64,000 bases of DNA from NCBI RefSeq assembly GCF_042680885.1, contig NZ_JBHUEO010000012.1, positions 49,171 to 113,170 of the forward strand, given 5' to 3'. The stretch is from Siminovitchia sediminis. GTDB taxonomy: Bacteria > Bacillota > Bacilli > Bacillales > Bacillaceae_C. This document shows positions 26,356 through 35,081 of the stretch, piece by piece; within the stretch, counting starts at the first letter, position 1, and each line of letters starts with the position of its first letter. Below the pieces are notes generated by a model. That model saw only the letters and a program-made list of their open reading frames with translations. It did not search any database and was not told the origin of the DNA. Made by a program: the position numbers and the translations under genes.

Positions 26356-26386
26356 AAAAAATCCGAGCCGGTGCGCTCGGATTTTT
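26356..26386 (-). terminator. Terminator downstream of trxA
   Basis: AAAAATCCGAGC / GCTCGGATTTTTT stem on the minus strand over GCACCG, directly after the trxA stop. Confidence 0.88.
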
Positions 26387-26392
26387 GTTACC

Positions 26393-26707
26393 TTATAGGT
26401 GTTTGTTGATCAAGTTGGCCAGTGCTTCTTTCGGCTGGAATCCGACTGTTTTATCAACGACTTCTCCGTCTTTCATAACAAACAGTGTCGGAATACTCAT
26501 GACGCCAAATTCGCTGGCAGTTTCCTGATTCTCATCTACGTTCAATTTTACAATTTTTGCTTTATCACCCAAATCGCCATCCAATTCTTCAAGAACAGGA
26601 GCGATCATTTTACAAGGTCCGCACCAAGGTGCCCAAAAATCTACAAGAACGACCCCTTCGCTAGTCTCTTCTTTAAAGTTTTGATCAGTAACATTTGTAA
26701 TAGCCAT
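26393..26707 (-). CDS. trxA: Thioredoxin
   Basis: The 104-residue general disulfide reductant of the cytoplasm. The active site is WCGPCK (Cys29, Cys32), the buried Asp sits in VDFWAPW, and the cis-proline is in MSIPTLFVMKDGE. The ATG follows TTAGGAGG by 7 nt. An extended -10 (TGGTATACT) lies at about 26745 on the minus strand. It stands between etfA and uvrC as in B. subtilis. Confidence 0.98.
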   Translation of the reverse strand: MAITNVTDQNFKEETSEGVVLVDFWAPWCGPCKMIAPVLEELDGDLGDKAKIVKLNVDENQETASEFGVMSIPTLFVMKDGEVVDKTVGFQPKEALANLINKHL

Positions 26708-26828
26708 TTTTTTACCTCCTAAATATACTCCGGAACTTACAGCAAGTATACCACCTGATTCTCCCTTGTGCTAACAATTTGCCTGTTTTTTAATATACCC
26801 GAAGTACGCAGGATTACACGTTATGATA

Positions 26829-27806
26829 TTAGGAGGATGTTTTCAGCTTACGGAACTCTTCAGTCAGCAAAGGAACGGCCTCAAACAAGTCTCCAACGAT
26901 GCCGTAATCCGCCACATTAAATATATTTGCTTCCGGATCTTTGTTGATGGCCACAATGACCTTGGAATTTGACATGCCTGCCAAATGCTGGATAGCTCCT
27001 GAGATCCCGCAGGCGATATATAAATCGGGCGTAACTACTTTTCCGGTTTGGCCGATTTGAAGTGAGTAATCACAGTAATCCGCATCACAGGCTCCGCGTG
27101 ACGCTCCTACTGCCCCCCCAAGGACTTCCGCAAGCTCCTTCAGCGGCTCGAAGCCTTCCGCACTTTTCACCCCGCGCCCTCCGGCAACAATCACTTTTGC
27201 CTCAGACAAATCGACTCCTTCGCTCGCCTTTGTAATGACTTCTTTTACGATTGTCCTTAAGTCCTTTATTTCTGCCGCAATGGATTGAACCTCTCCGCTC
27301 CTGGATTCATCTTTTTCCAATGGTTCAATATTGTTTGGGCGGACTGTAATAAATGTGATGCCGTCGATAATGACCTTTTTTTCAAATGCCTTTCCCGAGT
27401 AGATGGGGCGGGTGAACACAAACCCGTCATCTCCTTCTTCTATATCGGTTACATCTGATACAAGGCCCGTGTTGAGCTTGCTGGCAATTTTAGGGGACAA
27501 ATCTTTGCCAAGCGATGTATGACCAAATACGATCGCATCAGGAATTTCTTCATTGCACACTGCCATGAATGCCTGTGAAAAACCGTCAGGCGTGTAATGT
27601 TTCAATTGTTCATCCTCGACAACAATCACTCGGTCTGCACCATAATGAATCATGGCATCCGCCTGGCTTTTTATTGAGTCACCGATTAAAACTGCTGCTA
27701 CTTCCCCGCCTTCTGCTATCTTCTTACCTGCTGCTATGGCCTCGAAAGATACATTCCTTAAGCTGCCGTCACGGAGTTCCCCGAGCACCAATACTTTTTT
27801 TGCCAT
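26829..27806 (-). CDS. etfA: Electron transfer flavoprotein alpha subunit
   Basis: A 325-residue subunit that carries FAD and passes electrons from acyl-CoA dehydrogenases to the quinone pool. The C-terminal FAD domain is clear: VVAGGRGVKS, GAVGASRGACDADYC, QIGQTGKVVTPDLYIACGIS and SGAIQHLAGMSNSKVIVAIN. It is the last gene of the lcfA-fadR-fadB-etfB-etfA cluster, 37 nt after etfB. Confidence 0.97.
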   Translation of the reverse strand: MAKKVLVLGELRDGSLRNVSFEAIAAGKKIAEGGEVAAVLIGDSIKSQADAMIHYGADRVIVVEDEQLKHYTPDGFSQAFMAVCNEEIPDAIVFGHTSLGKDLSPKIASKLNTGLVSDVTDIEEGDDGFVFTRPIYSGKAFEKKVIIDGITFITVRPNNIEPLEKDESRSGEVQSIAAEIKDLRTIVKEVITKASEGVDLSEAKVIVAGGRGVKSAEGFEPLKELAEVLGGAVGASRGACDADYCDYSLQIGQTGKVVTPDLYIACGISGAIQHLAGMSNSKVIVAINKDPEANIFNVADYGIVGDLFEAVPLLTEEFRKLKTSS

Positions 27807-27843
27807 TGCTTTCCCCTCCTGTTTCTATATATATATAAGGATG

Positions 27844-28608
27844 TTATATGACTTTGCTCAATAAACCGGCAAGTTCTTTGACCTGGTCCTCCAATTCGCC
27901 CTCCAGAATTTTTCCGGCTTCCTTCTCAGGGGGCAGGAAAATGTCGACCGTTTCTGTTTTTGGCTTAACATCACCTTCGTCAAGATCCAAATCATCCAGC
28001 TCCAATTCGTCCAGCGGCTTCTTTTTTGCTTTCATAATCCCCGGCAATGACGGATAACGCGGATCGTTTAACCCTTGCTGGGCGGTGACTACTAAAGGAA
28101 GGGATGTTTCAATCATTTCGGAATCTCCTTCCACGTCCCGGACAATATTCACAGTTTCTCCGTCAATGTCAATTTTTGTAATCGTTGTAACACATGGGAA
28201 ATTGAGGAGATCTGCCACTCGGGGCGCTACTTGGCCGGATCCCCCGTCAATTGCTACATTTCCGGCTAAAATCAGATCCGGATCCTGTTCTTTTAAATAT
28301 TCAGCCAGCAATTTTGCAACAGAACATTCATCATAATCATCCAGATCATCTTCCACATTAATTAAGGCAGCTTTATCAGCCCCCATGGCTAAAGCCGTTC
28401 TTATCTGCTTCTCTGCTTCTTCCTCACCGACCGTGACAATCGTTACTTCTCCGCCGTGATCATCACGGATCCGTATCGCTTCTTCAATCGCATATTCATC
28501 ATATGGATTGATGATAAATTCTGCACCCTCTTCCTCAATTTGTCCGTTCGATATGGAGATTTTTTCTTCAGTATCAAATGTTCTTTTCATCAGTACGAAA
28601 ATATTCAT
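27844..28608 (-). CDS. etfB: Electron transfer flavoprotein beta subunit
   Basis: A 254-residue AMP-binding subunit partner of EtfA. The ETF beta signature is visible in SLPLVVTAQQGLNDPRYPSL, with NPYDEYAIEEAIRIRDDHGG near the N-terminus and LAGNVAIDGGSGQVAPRVAD. ATG 28608 follows GAGGAGG by 8 nt. The longer frame from 28632 only adds eight residues overlapping the fadB end. It couples beta-oxidation to respiration together with the upstream fadB. Confidence 0.96.
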   Translation of the reverse strand: MNIFVLMKRTFDTEEKISISNGQIEEEGAEFIINPYDEYAIEEAIRIRDDHGGEVTIVTVGEEEAEKQIRTALAMGADKAALINVEDDLDDYDECSVAKLLAEYLKEQDPDLILAGNVAIDGGSGQVAPRVADLLNFPCVTTITKIDIDGETVNIVRDVEGDSEMIETSLPLVVTAQQGLNDPRYPSLPGIMKAKKKPLDELELDDLDLDEGDVKPKTETVDIFLPPEKEAGKILEGELEDQVKELAGLLSKVI

Positions 28609-28628
28609 TCTATGAACCTCCTCATCTA

Positions 28629-29402
28629 TCATTCTCCAGTAAACTTCGGCTCCCTTTTCTCAAGAAATGCCCGGATTCCTTCCTGAGCGTCTTTTGTTTC
28701 AAATATTTCACCAAATCGTTGTGCTTCCATTTCTGCCCCTTTGGAAAAACGGTCCTGTTGTTCATATTGAAGCAGCTCGATGATCGCTTTGAGTGAAGAG
28801 GGGCTTTTCTTTGAAATATTGTGAACCCATTCTTTTGCTTTATCTAATAACTCTTCTTGCGGAAAACACTGATTGGCCAGCCCCAGACGAACCGCTTCTG
28901 TTCCTGATACCGGTTGACCGGTAAACAGCATCTCTGCAGCTTTGGCTGCACCCACATAACGTGGAAGGCGCTGGGTTCCGGCAAAGCCCGGAATAAGACC
29001 AAGCTGCAGCTCCGGCAAACCCAATGTAGCATTCTCACTGACAAGCCGGATATGACACGCCATGGCCAGCTCCAGGCCGCCTCCCAGTGCTCCGCCGTGT
29101 ATGGCTGCAACGACCGGTTTGGAATAGTTTTCAATTTTATCAAAAACTTTCTGGCCCTTGGATGCCAATCTCGAGAATTCCATTCCGTTCTTAATTTGCG
29201 TGAATTCTTTAATGTCAGCTCCCGCGGAAAAAAATCTTCCTTCCCCATACAAAAGAACGCTTCTTATCTGTCGTTCAGCTGCCAGCTCATCCAGTACCCG
29301 GTCAATTTCTGCAATCATTTCTGTTGACAGCGCATTGGCAGGCGGCCTATCCATTTTTACGTAAGCCACATGGTCTTCCCTTGTTACAGACAAAAATTTC
29401 AC
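28629..29402 (-). CDS. fadB: Enoyl-CoA hydratase (crotonase family)
   Basis: A 257-residue crotonase-fold enzyme hydrating trans-2-enoyl-CoA in beta-oxidation. The oxyanion-hole blocks GEGRFFSAGADIKEF and HGGALGGGLELAMACH and the catalytic glutamate regions (LPELQLGLIPGFAGTQRLPR) are present, and it ends AFLEKREPKFTGE like B. subtilis FadB. I chose GTG 29402 with AAAGGGG 7 nt upstream. A longer reading to 29486 would run into fadR. It belongs to the FadR-controlled transcript. Confidence 0.94.
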   Translation of the reverse strand: MKFLSVTREDHVAYVKMDRPPANALSTEMIAEIDRVLDELAAERQIRSVLLYGEGRFFSAGADIKEFTQIKNGMEFSRLASKGQKVFDKIENYSKPVVAAIHGGALGGGLELAMACHIRLVSENATLGLPELQLGLIPGFAGTQRLPRYVGAAKAAEMLFTGQPVSGTEAVRLGLANQCFPQEELLDKAKEWVHNISKKSPSSLKAIIELLQYEQQDRFSKGAEMEAQRFGEIFETKDAQEGIRAFLEKREPKFTGE

Positions 29403-29421
29403 AGCCAAGCCCCTTTCATCA

Positions 29422-30021
29422 TTACTTGGAAAGCTTTCCATTTGCCTTGCATCCGTGTAAAATGAGTCCATGCACTTGAGGTGCAAGGGAAATCAAATCG
29501 TACTTATGCTCATTTAACACCCAAGTAGTGGCCGTTTCATCCATCGTTCCAAATATCATTTGCCTTGCAAGCCTGGTATCAAGCCCGGCTGAGAATTCCC
29601 CCTGTTCTTTCCCATACTCCAAAATATGATCCAACACTTGCAAATAATCTTTTAACACCTCGTTAATTTTATATCGCAGCTGTTTATCGGATTGCCGCAA
29701 TTCCAATTGAGTAACAATTGCCAGATTCTTATCTTCTGACAAAATTCTAAAGTGGTTTTCAATCATTACGAACAACTTGTCGGCGGCTGTTTCCTTTTCT
29801 GCTATGGCTTCGTTGATTTTTTCAACAAACATGGCCATTTTTTCCCGAAAAACTGATAATAAAACGTCTTCCTTATTTTTAAAATAAAGATAGATCGTCC
29901 CGTCGGCTACTCCTGCCTGCCGTGCAATTTTTGAAATTTGCGCCTGGTGATAGCCGTTTTCGGCAATCACTACGACAGCCGCTTCAATAATTTGTTTATA
30001 CTTTGGCTTGTTTCTTCTCAT
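29422..30021 (-). CDS. fadR: Fatty-acid degradation regulator FadR (TetR family)
   Basis: A 199-residue TetR repressor. The helix-turn-helix ISKIARQAGVADGTIYLYFKNKEDVLLSVF and the ligand domain (NLAIVTQLELRQSDKQL, ARQMIFGTMDETATTWVLN) are those of Bacillus FadR. It represses beta-oxidation genes and is released by long-chain acyl-CoA. ATG 30021 has AGGTGA at 6 nt; GTG 30030 is an alternative. A consensus operator and its own promoter lie directly upstream, so it is autoregulated together with fadB-etfBA. Confidence 0.95.
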   Translation of the reverse strand: MRRNKPKYKQIIEAAVVVIAENGYHQAQISKIARQAGVADGTIYLYFKNKEDVLLSVFREKMAMFVEKINEAIAEKETAADKLFVMIENHFRILSEDKNLAIVTQLELRQSDKQLRYKINEVLKDYLQVLDHILEYGKEQGEFSAGLDTRLARQMIFGTMDETATTWVLNEHKYDLISLAPQVHGLILHGCKANGKLSK

Positions 30022-30042
30022 CTGTCTCACCTACCGGTAAAG

Positions 30043-30060
30043 TGAATGATTGTTCATTCA
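30043..30060 (-). promoter_or_regulatory. FadR operator
   Basis: The site reads TGAATGAACAATCATTCA on the minus strand, a near-perfect palindrome that fits the B. subtilis FadR consensus TGAATGAMTANTCATTCA as I remember it (one mismatch at most). It covers the predicted start region of the promoter at 30067-30095, where bound FadR would block transcription. Confidence 0.9.
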
Positions 30061-30066
30061 CCAAAC

Positions 30067-30095
30067 ATGATAATTTCCCGGCCATATTCTGTCAA
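30067..30095 (-). promoter_or_regulatory. SigA promoter of fadR-fadB-etfB-etfA
   Basis: TTGACA, 17-nt spacer, TATCAT on the minus strand; predicted start about 30060, inside the FadR operator. Confidence 0.8.
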
Positions 30096-30222
30096 GTGAA
30101 GCGCTATCACGATGAGGAGACATTTAGCGCCTGCCGTCATTGACGAGTCATGCTGGAATAAAGCCGCAGGGTTAAGAAAAGCAGCCGATAGGCGCTATAT
30201 GATGTTCAAACGCTATTTCAGG

Positions 30223-31926
30223 CTAACCTAACTTTTCTTCCTTTTCCTGTTTATTTTTTTCTTCCTCTACCAAGTTTCTCCTTAGAATTTTTCCAACAGC
30301 TGTCTTTGGGAGTTCCTTACGAAATTCATAACTTCTTGGAACTTTAAATGCTGCTAAATGTTTGCGGGCAAAATCATCCAACTGTTTTTCGGAAAGGCTT
30401 TTTCCTTCTTTTAAAACAACATAAGCTTTGACTGTCTCTCCTCTGTATGGATCAGGTATGCCCGCCACAACCACCTCTTGGACAAACGGATGCTCGTAGA
30501 GTACTTCTTCAATTTCACGCGGATAAATATTAAATCCGCCTGCTATAATCATATCTTTTTTCCGGTCAACAACATAGAAATACCCTTTGTCGTCCATATA
30601 GCCCAAATCTCCCGTCAACAGCCAGCCGTCCTTCATGGTTTTCTTCGTTTCTTCGGGCATATTCCAATAGCCCTTCATTACTTGGGGCCCTTTAATCGCG
30701 ATCTCGCCAACTTCGCCCGGCGGCAGTGGTTCTCCATCCTCCATACTGACAATCATAGCTTCTGTGTCGGGCCATGGAATACCAATACTCCCTTTCACTC
30801 TTTCGCGATCCCATAAGAAATTGGCATGTGTAACCGGAGAAGTTTCTGTCAAACCGTATCCTTCTACCAGCTTGCCTCCCGTCACTTCCTCAAACTTTTC
30901 CTGGACTTCTATAGGAAGAGGTGCTGATCCGCTAAGACATGATTTAATGGAAGACAAGTCATATTTATGAATATCCGGATGATTTAGCAGGCCGATATAA
31001 ATGGTAGGGGCTCCCGGAAAAAGAGTCGGACGCTGTTTGTGAATCGTTTTTAACGTTGTGCCTGCATCAAACTTCGGCAGCAGAATCATTTCATATCCTT
31101 GCATGACTCCCAATATCAGTACGGTTGTCATACCATATACGTGAAACAGCGGGAGAAGGCCGAGAATTTTTTCTTCTCCTTTCTTCATTTTGTACAGCCA
31201 GGCATCACAGGCTGTTGCATTGGCTACCAGGTTTTTATGGGTAAGCATAACGCCTTTTGGATTTCCTGTTGTTCCGCCCGTATACTGTAACAGGGCCAAA
31301 TCGTGATCAAAATCAAAATCTATGGCAGGGATTTGTCCGGTCCATTTATCCTTCATGATTTCGGTAAACAAGTGCTGTCTTCCTTCATGCATGATCTTGA
31401 CGACCATGCCGGAATCCCTCTTTTGGATGAATGGATAAATCACGTTCTTTGGAAATGGCAAGTAGTCCTTGACAGCGGTTACAATGACATGTTGGAGGTT
31501 TGTAGAGTCCATTACTTTTGCGATCCGCGGATAGAGCAAATCCAATCCAATAATCATTTTTGCTCCTGAATCTCTCATCTGGTACTCCAATTCCCTTTCC
31601 GTATAGAGAGGGTTGGTCTGCACTACTATAGCTCCTGCATAAAGGATCCCATAATAACTGATTACAGCCTGAGGGGTGTTTGGCAGCATAATTGCCACTC
31701 TGTCTCCCTTTTTCACTCCCAGTCCAAGCAAATAATGGGCCATCTTCAGGGCACTTTCATATAACTCCAGATACGTTAATTTTTTGCCCATAAAATGAAT
31801 AGCCGTTTTTTCCGGGTATTGATTTGCAGCATCCGTTAAAAATTGCTGAACTGTTTTCCTTTCATATTCCAAGGCATGAGGGATGGCATCAGGATAAAGA
31901 TCCAGCCAGGGCTTCAATATATACAC
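30223..31926 (-). CDS. lcfA: Long-chain fatty-acid-CoA ligase
   Basis: An adenylate-forming enzyme of 567 residues that activates fatty acids for beta-oxidation. The AMP-binding P-loop LLQYTGGTTGNPKGVMLTHK, LVEGYGLTETSP, the YMDDKGYFYVVDRKKDMI hinge and the catalytic-lysine end ELPKTAVGKILRRNL are all present. The nominal start is GTG 31926; TTG 31917 is better spaced from AAAGGAGGA (7 nt). It is the first gene of the cluster, but its promoter lacks a FadR box (see 31971-32000). Confidence 0.97.
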   Translation of the reverse strand: MYILKPWLDLYPDAIPHALEYERKTVQQFLTDAANQYPEKTAIHFMGKKLTYLELYESALKMAHYLLGLGVKKGDRVAIMLPNTPQAVISYYGILYAGAIVVQTNPLYTERELEYQMRDSGAKMIIGLDLLYPRIAKVMDSTNLQHVIVTAVKDYLPFPKNVIYPFIQKRDSGMVVKIMHEGRQHLFTEIMKDKWTGQIPAIDFDFDHDLALLQYTGGTTGNPKGVMLTHKNLVANATACDAWLYKMKKGEEKILGLLPLFHVYGMTTVLILGVMQGYEMILLPKFDAGTTLKTIHKQRPTLFPGAPTIYIGLLNHPDIHKYDLSSIKSCLSGSAPLPIEVQEKFEEVTGGKLVEGYGLTETSPVTHANFLWDRERVKGSIGIPWPDTEAMIVSMEDGEPLPPGEVGEIAIKGPQVMKGYWNMPEETKKTMKDGWLLTGDLGYMDDKGYFYVVDRKKDMIIAGGFNIYPREIEEVLYEHPFVQEVVVAGIPDPYRGETVKAYVVLKEGKSLSEKQLDDFARKHLAAFKVPRSYEFRKELPKTAVGKILRRNLVEEEKNKQEKEEKLG

Positions 31927-31970
31927 TCCTCCTTTTGGTTGAACCTTTGGAAAATTTCAAACTTATACAT

Positions 31971-32000
31971 ATTATATTACACACGTAGGCCGCAGTACAA
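31971..32000 (-). promoter_or_regulatory. Probable SigA promoter of lcfA
   Basis: TTGTAC, 18-nt spacer, TATAAT on the minus strand. No TGAATGA-type FadR site is visible around it. Confidence 0.5.
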
Positions 32001-32141
32001 CCAAATGCCCAAATTTTCAGAACACAGGGAACAGAATTCCTGCCTCATTTCAAGAAAAATCCAGGCAAGAGTTCAATTCTCGCCCGGACGTGTTTCTTTT
32101 ATGGCTTCCTTAACAGCAGTCATGGCCTGTAGCGTAAGGTC

Positions 32142-32225
32142 TTAAGATGCACGAATTAAATAAATGATTCCAACAATGATGAAGATGCTGCAAACCACAA
32201 ACAGCACTTTAGCCAGTTTATCCAC
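32142..32225 (-). CDS. 27-residue single-helix membrane peptide
   Basis: GTG 32225 follows AAGGAGG by 6 nt. The peptide (MDKLAKVLFVVCSIFIIVGI, then IYLIRAS and stop) is one membrane helix with a short positive start and end. It begins 10 nt after the DUF350 stop, so the two are likely co-transcribed. The full ribosome site, the compact coupling and the clean helix argue for a real gene. I do not recognise a family. Automated gene calling would usually miss it because of its size. Confidence 0.6.
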   Translation of the reverse strand: MDKLAKVLFVVCSIFIIVGIIYLIRAS

Positions 32226-32235
32226 TTGTTCCTCC

Positions 32236-32643
32236 TTATAATATCCCAGCTCCGATGACATAAGATAAGCCGATGGAAATAACCATCGACAAAAAGCCAA
32301 CGGCGCGGTTGTCATTTTCAATTTCTTCATCAACATTAAACTTTGGAGTGAGAAACTCAAAGATAAAATAACCTGTCAACAATAGAAAAAAACCAAACAA
32401 CCCCCAGCCGATCATAATAAATAACGAATCGTGATGAAGGATCGAATGCCTGAAAATATTGGCAATCCCAAAGATTTTTCCTCCTGTTGCCATCGCAACA
32501 GAGACGTTCCCATTCTTAATTTCTTTCCAGTTGTTGTATTTGGTCACCATTTCGAATATAAACAGGAACAAAATGATACAAAGAACAGTGATACTATAAT
32601 AGCCCGCTGTTTGAACAATTGAATTCTCCCAAAAAGAGTCCAT
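32236..32643 (-). CDS. yshE: DUF350 family membrane protein (YshE-like)
   Basis: A 135-residue protein with four hydrophobic segments (TAGYYSITVLCIILFLFIFE, ATGGKIFGIANIFRHSIL, MIGWGLFGFFLLLTGYFIFE, AVGFLSMVISIGLSYVIGAG). The conserved DUF350 block VSVAMATGGKIFGIAN is present. Function is unknown. The gene lies between mutS2 and lcfA as yshE does in B. subtilis. The ATG is 11 nt behind AAGGGGA. Confidence 0.85.
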   Translation of the reverse strand: MDSFWENSIVQTAGYYSITVLCIILFLFIFEMVTKYNNWKEIKNGNVSVAMATGGKIFGIANIFRHSILHHDSLFIMIGWGLFGFFLLLTGYFIFEFLTPKFNVDEEIENDNRAVGFLSMVISIGLSYVIGAGIL

Positions 32644-32688
32644 TCCGTACCATTCCCCTTTTTTTTCAGAAGAAAGCCCTAAACGGTG

Positions 32689-35049
32689 CTACTTGAACTC
32701 CACAATGGTCACACCGCTTCCGCCTTCACCTGCTTCTCCCAACCTTATACGTTTGACGGACCGATGATGTTTCAAAAATTCTGCAACTCCCGATCTGAGG
32801 GCACCGGTTCCTTTTCCGTGAATGATGGAAACACGAGGGTAATTCGCAAGGAGAGCATCATCAATATACTTTTCAACTTTGTGCAGTGCGTCCTCATACC
32901 GTTCGCCGCGAATATCAAGTTCAAGGCTTACATGGTAGTCTTTGCCTTTCACGGAAGCAAGCGGCTTTGGTTCAGGTTTCGGCTCAGATTGTATAAACTC
33001 CATATCTTTTTCTTTCACTTTTATCTTCAAGATACCCGCCTGAACCTGCCATTCTTCTCCACCCGTTTTTTCCAATAATGTTCCTTTTTGCCCAATCGTC
33101 AGTATTTTGACCTCGTCCCCCGGCTGCAACTTGCGCTTTTGCCTGGACTGTTTGGCCGGGACGGTTCCTTTATCGATTTCAGGAACGGCAGCATCCAGCC
33201 TGCGGCGGGCTTCAATCAATTCATGTTCTTTTACTTTTGCCCCGCTTTCCAGCCTCATTTTCCGAAGGGAGCTCATCACTTCTTCTGCATCCGCTTTGGC
33301 CTTTTCCACTACTTCAGCTGCTTTTTTCTCCGCCTTTTCATACATTTCCTGCTTTCGCTCATAAAACTCTGCCATTTGCTTTTGTAAGTCCCGATGAAGT
33401 TTTTCCGCATTTCTCAAATAAAAACGTGCGTCCTCGTAATCTTTTTCAGCTTCTTTTCTGCTTCTTTCCAGGGAAGCAATCATATTTTCGACTTCATTGC
33501 TCTCCGTATCAATCAGCGATTTAGCATGAGTAATAATGTCATCAGAAAGCCCGAGTCTTCTTGAAATTTCAAACGCATTACTTCTGCCCGGAACACCGAT
33601 CAACAGTCGATATGTTGGCCTTAATGTTTCGACATTAAATTCCACACTGGCATTGATTACGCCTTTACGGTTATAAGCATATGCTTTTAATTCCGGATAA
33701 TGGGTGGTAGCAATGACCCGGGCTCCCCGGCTGTATACATCATCCAAAATGGAAATGGCCAGGGCGGAACCTTCCTGCGGGTCAGTTCCTGCCCCAAGTT
33801 CATCAAACAAGACCAGACTTTCATGATCGACCTGCTTCAGGATCTCCACAATATTCACCATGTGAGAAGAGAACGTACTCAAACTTTGCTCTATGGACTG
33901 CTCATCGCCAATATCCGCAAATACCTCCCTGAACACTGACACTTCAGAGCCTTCGGAAACCGGAATTTGAAGACCGGCCTGTCCCATTAACGTTAAAAGC
34001 CCGACCGTTTTAAGTGTAATTGTTTTTCCGCCGGTATTGGGTCCCGTGATGACGATGGTAGAATAATCTGCTCCCAAAGTAATGTCATTGGCCACGACGT
34101 CATCAGGCGGGATTAATGGATGCCGGGCTTTATACAGCTGAATTCTGCCTTCATTATTCACCTGAGGCCTGGTGGCCTTCATCGCTTTGGCAAAACGGGC
34201 TTTGGCAAAAATAAAATCCAGGGATTCTACTGCTTTTTCCAAGACAAACAATTCATCAGCGTACTCCGCCACTTGTCCTGAAAGTTCCTGAAGGATCCTT
34301 TCGATTTCCGTTTGCTCTTTCACATGCAGTTCCCGTAATTCATTGTTCAACTCCACAACTGCCTGCGGTTCGATAAACAAAGTCTGTCCTGAGGAGGATT
34401 GATCATGAACGATGCCCGGATAATTGGAGCGGTATTCCTGTTTTACTGGAATGACATATCTTTCATTCCGAATCGTGATGATGGCATCTGAAAGCATTTT
34501 TTGTGCGTTACGCCCACGAATCAGGCTTTCCAGCTTTTCTCTGACCCTATTTTCAATTCTTCTTTTTTGCTGCCTGATATTTCGAAGTTCATGACTTGCA
34601 GAATCCAGAACCTCTCCGCCATCGTCAATGGCGTTTTTTATGGATTTCTCAAGCGGGCCCAAGTCTCCGACCTGTCCGGCCTTTTCCGCTAAAATGGGAA
34701 TATCAAGGTCGTTGTCCTCTATCAGCTCTTCAATAAATCTCTTCATTGACCTGCCTGCATGAATGGTACTGGCTATCTTGATTAATTCAGCAGGGTTTAA
34801 TGAACCGCCAATTTGTGATCGTTTGATATGAGTATAAATCGGGAAAATTCCACTCAATGGAGCATGTCCTTTTAATCTGAGCACGTGAGCAGCCTCGTCC
34901 GTTTCATTCTGAAGGTGTACCACTTCTTCGTAAGATGAAGAAGGCCGAAGCCTTCTGATTCTCTCCGCCCCAAGTTCGGAAGCTGCATATTCCACCAGCT
35001 GCAAAAGGATTTTATTAAACTCCAGTGTACGTAATATTTTTTCATTCAT
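32689..35049 (-). CDS. mutS2: Endonuclease MutS2 (anti-recombination / ribosome-collision factor)
   Basis: A 786-residue ATPase with Walker A GPNTGGKTITLKTVGLL near 330, the DEQSIEQSLSTFSSHM block and Walker B LVLFDELGAGTDPQEG. A long coiled coil (about 510-630) follows, then the KOW-like segment and a C-terminal Smr nuclease domain (LDIRGERYEDAL; HGKGTGALRSGV). In Bacillus, MutS2 suppresses recombination and splits collided ribosomes. I start at ATG 35049 by family alignment (MNEKILRTLEFNKILLQL). ATG 35076, 5 nt after polX, would add nine residues. It is coupled to polX. Confidence 0.97.
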   Translation of the reverse strand: MNEKILRTLEFNKILLQLVEYAASELGAERIRRLRPSSSYEEVVHLQNETDEAAHVLRLKGHAPLSGIFPIYTHIKRSQIGGSLNPAELIKIASTIHAGRSMKRFIEELIEDNDLDIPILAEKAGQVGDLGPLEKSIKNAIDDGGEVLDSASHELRNIRQQKRRIENRVREKLESLIRGRNAQKMLSDAIITIRNERYVIPVKQEYRSNYPGIVHDQSSSGQTLFIEPQAVVELNNELRELHVKEQTEIERILQELSGQVAEYADELFVLEKAVESLDFIFAKARFAKAMKATRPQVNNEGRIQLYKARHPLIPPDDVVANDITLGADYSTIVITGPNTGGKTITLKTVGLLTLMGQAGLQIPVSEGSEVSVFREVFADIGDEQSIEQSLSTFSSHMVNIVEILKQVDHESLVLFDELGAGTDPQEGSALAISILDDVYSRGARVIATTHYPELKAYAYNRKGVINASVEFNVETLRPTYRLLIGVPGRSNAFEISRRLGLSDDIITHAKSLIDTESNEVENMIASLERSRKEAEKDYEDARFYLRNAEKLHRDLQKQMAEFYERKQEMYEKAEKKAAEVVEKAKADAEEVMSSLRKMRLESGAKVKEHELIEARRRLDAAVPEIDKGTVPAKQSRQKRKLQPGDEVKILTIGQKGTLLEKTGGEEWQVQAGILKIKVKEKDMEFIQSEPKPEPKPLASVKGKDYHVSLELDIRGERYEDALHKVEKYIDDALLANYPRVSIIHGKGTGALRSGVAEFLKHHRSVKRIRLGEAGEGGSGVTIVEFK

Positions 35050-35081
35050 GGGAATGGCTGTCTGTCCCCTTTCCATTATGC

